A DNA stretch of 10,087 nucleotides from Desulfuromonadales bacterium. GTDB lineage: Bacteria > Desulfobacterota > Desulfuromonadia > Desulfuromonadales > BM103. The DNA lies in the NCBI GenBank assembly GCA_029859485.1, contig JAOUDB010000055.1, positions 1-10,087 on the forward strand, in the 5' to 3' direction. The notes under the pieces were generated by a model, which did no database searches, was not told the DNA's origin, and saw only the letters and a program-made list of their open reading frames with translations. Both the position numbers and the translations under genes were made by a program. Every line of letters starts with the position of its first letter. Position 1 is the first letter of the stretch. Below are positions 6,700 through 10,087 of the stretch, one piece after another.

Positions 6700-7356
6700 A
6701 TGAAGACCGGCATCCTCGGCGGCACATTTAACCCGATCCACCTCGCTCACCTGCGCATTGCGGAAGAAGTGCATCAGACGCTTGAACTCGACAGAACTCT
6801 TTTTATTCCGGCAGCAGAACCTCCCCACAAAGATGTCGCCGGCGAGGTTTCCTTCGCCCACCGTCTCGCCATGGTCGAGGCTGCAATTAAAGATTACCCG
6901 GCCTTCCAGGCCTCCGATCTCGAGCTGCAGCGGAGTGGCAAGAGCTTCTCTGTCGACACCTTGGAGATTTTGCGCCAGGAGGATCCGCAAGGGGAACTTT
7001 ACTTCATCATTGGCCTCGATTCTTATCGTGACATCGCTTCATGGAAAAATGTTCCCCGCATTTTCAGTCTCAGCCACCTGGTTGTCACAACCCGTCCTGG
7101 CGTCGTAATCAAGGATTCTCTGGAGCCCCTCTCCGTTGCGATGCACAAAGACTTCTGTTACGATGAAGATGCAAAAAAAATACGCCACAAATCAGGCAAT
7201 TATCTGATTTTTCTGGAAGAGACCAGGCTCGACATCTCATCAACACAGATTCGTGCGCTGAGAAGAAAAGGCCAACCGATTGAGCACCTTGTTCCTGCTG
7301 CCGTCGCAGCCTACATTGAAGAGAATGGCCTCTATAAAGAGAGCCCGTATCAATAA
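6700..7356 (+). CDS. nadD: nicotinate-nucleotide adenylyltransferase
   Basis: Transfers AMP from ATP to nicotinate mononucleotide, forming deamido-NAD in NAD synthesis. It has 218 residues (E. coli 213). The nucleotidyltransferase fold shows GGTFNPIH at residues 7-14 (family GGTFDPIH; here Asn replaces Asp), FIPAAEPPHK (35-44), SFSVDTL (82-88), IIGLDSYRDIASWKN (103-117) and the C-terminal ISSTQIR (179-185). The ATG at 6700 gives the standard N-terminus directly before the first motif, although no clear Shine-Dalgarno precedes it. It heads a nadD-rsfS-rlmH set that is conserved in many bacteria, with 49 bases to rsfS. Confidence 0.96.
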   Translation: MKTGILGGTFNPIHLAHLRIAEEVHQTLELDRTLFIPAAEPPHKDVAGEVSFAHRLAMVEAAIKDYPAFQASDLELQRSGKSFSVDTLEILRQEDPQGELYFIIGLDSYRDIASWKNVPRIFSLSHLVVTTRPGVVIKDSLEPLSVAMHKDFCYDEDAKKIRHKSGNYLIFLEETRLDISSTQIRALRRKGQPIEHLVPAAVAAYIEENGLYKESPYQ

Positions 7357-7405
7357 AAGAAGCACACTTTAAGCAGAAAAAACCTAAAACTAGGGAGTCA
7401 CTAAT

Positions 7406-7780
7406 TTGTTATCCCAAGACCGGGCGCAAAAATGCGCCGCTTTAGCCCTCGACAAAAAAGCATTTAACGTCCGCGTTCTCGACGTTCGTAAGATTTCATC
7501 ACTAACCGATTTTCTTGTACTCGCCTCCGGCAGCTCCGATCGCCAGGTCAAAGCGGCCGCAGAATCGGTACATCTCGGCCTGAAAAGCGAACACGCTACC
7601 ATGCCGATCGGTATCGAGGGCCTTAACGAAGGCCGCTGGGTACTGATCGACTACGGTGATGTCATGGTGCACATTTTCCACGAACCGGTTCGACTCTTCT
7701 ACGACCTGGACGGTCTCTGGTGTGACGCTGAAGAGATCCAGATTCAGGAAGACACTATGGCGGACCAGGAAAACCCGTGA
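7406..7780 (+). CDS. rsfS: ribosomal silencing factor RsfS (Iojap/YbeB)
   Basis: Binds ribosomal protein uL14 on the 50S subunit and blocks joining with 30S, lowering translation in starvation or stationary phase. It has 124 residues. The conserved core is visible from DVRKISSLTDFLVLASG (26-42) through SSDRQVKAAAE (43-53) to WVLIDYGDVMVHIFHEPVR (77-95) and FYDLDGLW (97-104). A Gln/Glu-rich tail follows. The start is TTG at 7406, chosen because AGGGAG (7392-7397) sits eight bases upstream and because the family begins about this far before the core. The final bases overlap the rlmH start (GTGA), indicating coupled translation. Confidence 0.94.
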   Translation: MLSQDRAQKCAALALDKKAFNVRVLDVRKISSLTDFLVLASGSSDRQVKAAAESVHLGLKSEHATMPIGIEGLNEGRWVLIDYGDVMVHIFHEPVRLFYDLDGLWCDAEEIQIQEDTMADQENP

Positions 7781-8247
7781 AATTAAGCCTGCTCTGTGTC
7801 GGTCGCCTTAGCCTGCCGTTCGCGAATGAAGGCTGCGCCGAATTTTCCGGGAGGTTGAAACGTTATCTGCCCCTCGTCATCCATGAGATCAAAGAGCATA
7901 AGACAGGACGCAAACAGGACCTGCCACGCATCATTGCTACAGAGGGTGAAGCTCTCGGGCAGAAGATCCCGCCCGGAGCCTTTGTGATTGCACTGGACCA
8001 GGGCGGCAAAAAGCTGAGTTCCGAGGGGCTTGCAGACCTGATGAAAGATCATATGCTGCGCAGCATTCCGGAATGGACGCTTTTAATAGGTGGCCCCTAT
8101 GGCTTGAGTGACTCCTTGAGGAAACGGGCAGACCTGACCCTCTCCCTGTCACCCATGACCCTGACTCATCAGATGGCACGTCTGCTGCTGCTTGAACAAC
8201 TCTACAGATGTTGTACGATTATTCGCAACGAACCCTACCACCACTAG
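7777..8247 (+). CDS. rlmH: 23S rRNA (pseudouridine1915-N3)-methyltransferase RlmH
   Basis: A SPOUT-class methyltransferase that acts on the assembled 70S ribosome at helix 69 of 23S rRNA. It has 156 residues, against 155 in E. coli. The C-terminal SAM-binding knot is clear: IALDQGGKKLSSE (71-83), LLIGGPYGLSDSL (102-114), LSLSPMTLTHQMARLLLLEQ (122-141), and the terminal YRCCTIIRNEPYHH (143-156). The start is GTG at 7777, overlapping the rsfS stop as GTGA, with AGGA (7767-7770) six bases upstream. The N-terminus MKLSLLCVGR matches the family, so this rare start is well supported. The 115-base gap that follows (8248-8362) contains no strong terminator. Confidence 0.96.
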   Translation: MKLSLLCVGRLSLPFANEGCAEFSGRLKRYLPLVIHEIKEHKTGRKQDLPRIIATEGEALGQKIPPGAFVIALDQGGKKLSSEGLADLMKDHMLRSIPEWTLLIGGPYGLSDSLRKRADLTLSLSPMTLTHQMARLLLLEQLYRCCTIIRNEPYHH

Positions 8248-8308
8248 TAGCAGAAAGATTGTTCCATCAACCCTTTTCAAGTGATTTTTTCTTCGCCAGA
8301 AAGCCCTC

Positions 8309-8337
8309 TTTTGTGGTTAACTGACAGACCATACAAT
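8309..8337 (+). promoter_or_regulatory. possible promoter for the DksA-like gene
   Basis: TACAAT (8332-8337) matches the -10 consensus at five of six bases. A poor -35, TTTTGT (8309-8314), lies 17 bases upstream. The call rests mainly on the -10 and on the gap position 25 bases before the ATG. The remaining gap (8248-8308) shows T-rich sequence without a stable hairpin. Confidence 0.35.
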
Positions 8338-8362
8338 TTTCAGACATGTTAAGGAGAGTAGC

Positions 8363-8713
8363 ATGAGTAAACGTTTCAACCAGGTCAAGGAGCAGTTACT
8401 GAAAGAGCGCCAGAGCCTTCTTCAGGAAGTCAGCAATTCCTATGAAGCCTGCCGTGAGATTGGTCAGGATGGCGTGCCTGATATCGGTGACATGTCCTCT
8501 GCAGCCTACAGTCGCGACGTCCTCTTTAACGTCAGCGAAACTCAACGTCAGCGTATCAACGACATCGATGTCGCCCTGAATCAGATTGAAAAAGGCGAAT
8601 ATGGCATCTGCATGAGCTGCGGTGAAGATATTTCACCCCGGCGGATGGAAGTCAGGCCATTTTCCCGTTATTGTATAGAATGCAAAACCGACATTGAAAA
8701 ATTTGGTGAATAA
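8363..8713 (+). CDS. dksA: DksA/TraR-family zinc-finger RNA polymerase-binding regulator
   Basis: A 116-residue protein predicted to enter the RNA polymerase secondary channel and, with ppGpp, adjust rRNA and amino-acid promoters. It has two antiparallel coiled-coil helices (about 5-35 and 52-78) and a C4 zinc finger with C83, C86, C104 and C107. The coiled-coil tip reads PDIGDMSS, so D40 and D43 match the two aspartates of the E. coli DksA tip motif DxxDxA (D71, D74), while Ser45 takes the place of Ala76. The spacing from tip to first cysteine equals that of E. coli DksA. It is shorter than E. coli DksA (151), lacking most of the N-terminal extension. AAGGAG (8351-8356) supports the start. 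The symbol is by family; a paralogue with a different role is possible. Confidence 0.85.
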   Translation: MSKRFNQVKEQLLKERQSLLQEVSNSYEACREIGQDGVPDIGDMSSAAYSRDVLFNVSETQRQRINDIDVALNQIEKGEYGICMSCGEDISPRRMEVRPFSRYCIECKTDIEKFGE

Positions 8714-8761
8714 CCCTGATCTTAAGTGCTTCATGACGATAAGCCTACCGGGAGGGTCACA

Positions 8762-10087
8762 ATGATTTATCTGGCAATATTAACCTTCGTTTTTGTTATT
8801 TTTGCATTCTGCTTCCTCTACTTCTGGGGTATCAATCCGGGAGATATGACAGTCTTCTACGCGGCAGGCGAGGGACTGACTTTTCCGGCTCCAATCATTA
8901 TCATCGGGGCGATTCTGATCGGCTTGCTGCTGGGTAACGGACTGCATATCCTGAGTCTTATCGCTCATTCATTTTCTCATTGGCGTCGCGATCATAGCCA
9001 GAAAAAGGCTCAGGAGACGAATGCTATTTATCGCGAAGGCGTCGGCCGGCTCCTCTCCGGCGACCTGAAAAAAGCGCGTACCCTTCTAAAAAAGGCCATT
9101 GATCGTGACCCCAAACGGGTCGACACACTGATCGCCATGGCCAATCTGGCCGCCCAGGAGGGCAACTCTACAGAGAGCCTTGGCCTGTTGCGAAAAGCCG
9201 GAGATCTGGACCCGAAAAGTCTCGAGGTTCTTTTCAAGACGGCAGCTATCCAGGAAGAGACAGGCCATGATGATGAAGCCATGGTTTCTTACCAGGAGCT
9301 TATTAGCCGCGAAAAGGACAACCGTAAAGCGCTTCGCTCTCTGCGAGACCTCTACATCAAGCATGACCGCTGGCAGGAGGCTCTTGAAACCCAGCGTCAG
9401 GTGCTCAAGGCCGGACCGGGAGCTAACCGCGTTGCCGATGAGAAAGCCCTGCTTCTCTACCTGCGCTATGAAGTGGCCAGCCAGTCAATATTGAACGGTT
9501 CTGCAGATCAGGCTAAATCGGAACTGAAGGACATCCTGCGCCAGGAGCCTGATTTTGCTCCGGCTCAAGTCTCCCTTGGTGATGCCCTGGTCGCTTTAAA
9601 ACAGGGAGACGACGCGGTCAAAATCTGGCAGGAAGGCTACAAGAAGCTTGGCAAAGGTGTTTTCCTCGAACGTCTTGAGGACTACTTCATGGAGCGTGAA
9701 GATCCTTCTTCACTCCTGAACTTCTTCCGCAGCCAGGTCCTCGAGCAAGGTGATGATCTCATGTTCCGCCTCTTCTATGGCAAGCTCTGTCTTCGCCTGG
9801 AAATGGTCGACGAGGCCAAAGAGCAGCTTCAGGCGGTCGAAAGCTCCGGCGTCGAATCCCCTCAGGTACATCTCCTGCTTGCAGAAACCTACCGTCGCTG
9901 CCGCGAGCCGGAGCAGGCCATCAGTGAATACAAAAAGGCTCTTGGCATCTCCAAACGCCTGCACCTGAACTTCGTCTGTGAAAAATGTCAGCACGTCTCT
10001 GCCGAATGGAACAGTCGCTGTCCAGCCTGCGGCGAATGGAATACGAGCAGTCTGGTCGATCGCAAGCTGATCCAGGAGGCACGTCCT
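8762..10087 (+). CDS. lapB: LapA-LapB-like fusion: membrane anchor, TPR array and rubredoxin-type zinc finger (3' end outside window)
   Basis: The frame is open from ATG 8762 to the window end without a stop: 442 residues so far, the C-terminus missing. GGGAGG (8750-8755) sits six bases before the start. Residues 1-22 and about 43-69 are two membrane helices. The linker INPGDMTVFY between them resembles the LapA (DUF1049) pattern. About nine TPR-type helix pairs follow (about 88-396). A zinc finger has C406, C409, C420 and C423, the same 3-11-3 spacing I recall for the LapB rubredoxin domain. In E. coli, LapA and LapB are separate adjacent proteins of the inner membrane; LapB guides FtsH to degrade LpxC and so controls lipopolysaccharide synthesis. 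A fusion would do this in one chain, facing the cytoplasm. The LapA assignment rests on topology and a loose motif. Confidence 0.82.
   Translation, partial: MIYLAILTFVFVIFAFCFLYFWGINPGDMTVFYAAGEGLTFPAPIIIIGAILIGLLLGNGLHILSLIAHSFSHWRRDHSQKKAQETNAIYREGVGRLLSGDLKKARTLLKKAIDRDPKRVDTLIAMANLAAQEGNSTESLGLLRKAGDLDPKSLEVLFKTAAIQEETGHDDEAMVSYQELISREKDNRKALRSLRDLYIKHDRWQEALETQRQVLKAGPGANRVADEKALLLYLRYEVASQSILNGSADQAKSELKDILRQEPDFAPAQVSLGDALVALKQGDDAVKIWQEGYKKLGKGVFLERLEDYFMEREDPSSLLNFFRSQVLEQGDDLMFRLFYGKLCLRLEMVDEAKEQLQAVESSGVESPQVHLLLAETYRRCREPEQAISEYKKALGISKRLHLNFVCEKCQHVSAEWNSRCPACGEWNTSSLVDRKLIQEARP

Noticed and set aside
9750..9994. Open frames on both strands within the TPR region
   Set aside because: They overlap the long continuous TPR frame from 8762, whose repeats and zinc finger are coherent, so these are shadows.
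1..10087. CRISPR array, tRNA, rRNA, phage or toxin-antitoxin system
   Set aside because: No regularly spaced long repeats, cloverleaf or rRNA-like segments, or recognisable toxin, nuclease-defence or transposase motifs were seen on either strand by reading.

Overview
The window reads as a conserved housekeeping stretch of a Gram-negative chromosome, most likely from a Desulfuromonadales-type bacterium (Geobacter, Desulfuromonas or Pelobacter relatives). That placement is an inference from gene content, gene order and protein sequence; no search was run. All genes lie on the + strand, base composition looks even throughout, and no transposase, integrase, phage gene, CRISPR array, tRNA or rRNA is visible.

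Layout. The window opens inside a DUF2344/TIGR03936 radical-SAM-linked protein (1-581). A 155-base gap with a plausible promoter leads to ribonuclease G (rng, 737-2248). A strong promoter and a structured 5' leader (2258-2348) precede rplU-rpmA (ribosomal proteins L21 and L27), which end at a clear intrinsic terminator (2943-2979). The GTPase gene obgE (3072-4112) follows, preceded by an unusual pyrimidine-rich period-7 tract that may encode a short coupled leader peptide. Next come proB and proA (4153-6544), the first two steps of proline synthesis. A 155-base spacer then carries a degenerate inverted-repeat element. After it lie nadD (NAD synthesis), rsfS (ribosome silencing) and rlmH (23S rRNA methylation), with rsfS and rlmH overlapping by four bases (6700-8247). 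After a 115-base gap come a short DksA/TraR-family zinc-finger regulator (8363-8713) and a large open frame running off the window end (8762-10087). The latter looks like a fusion of the lipopolysaccharide-assembly proteins LapA and LapB.

How it fits together. Many of the genes converge on RNA and the large ribosomal subunit: RNase G processes rRNA, L21 and L27 are 50S proteins, Obg assists 50S assembly, RsfS blocks subunit joining by binding uL14, and RlmH methylates the 70S ribosome. DksA ties rRNA transcription to ppGpp. ProB, ProA and NadD add amino-acid and cofactor supply, and the LapAB-like protein would link this growth-control cluster to lipopolysaccharide level through FtsH/LpxC.

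I did not find a new defence, mobile or enzymatic system. The points most worth a second look are the LapA-LapB fusion, the rplU promoter and leader structures, the period-7 tract before obgE, and the inverted-repeat element after proA.
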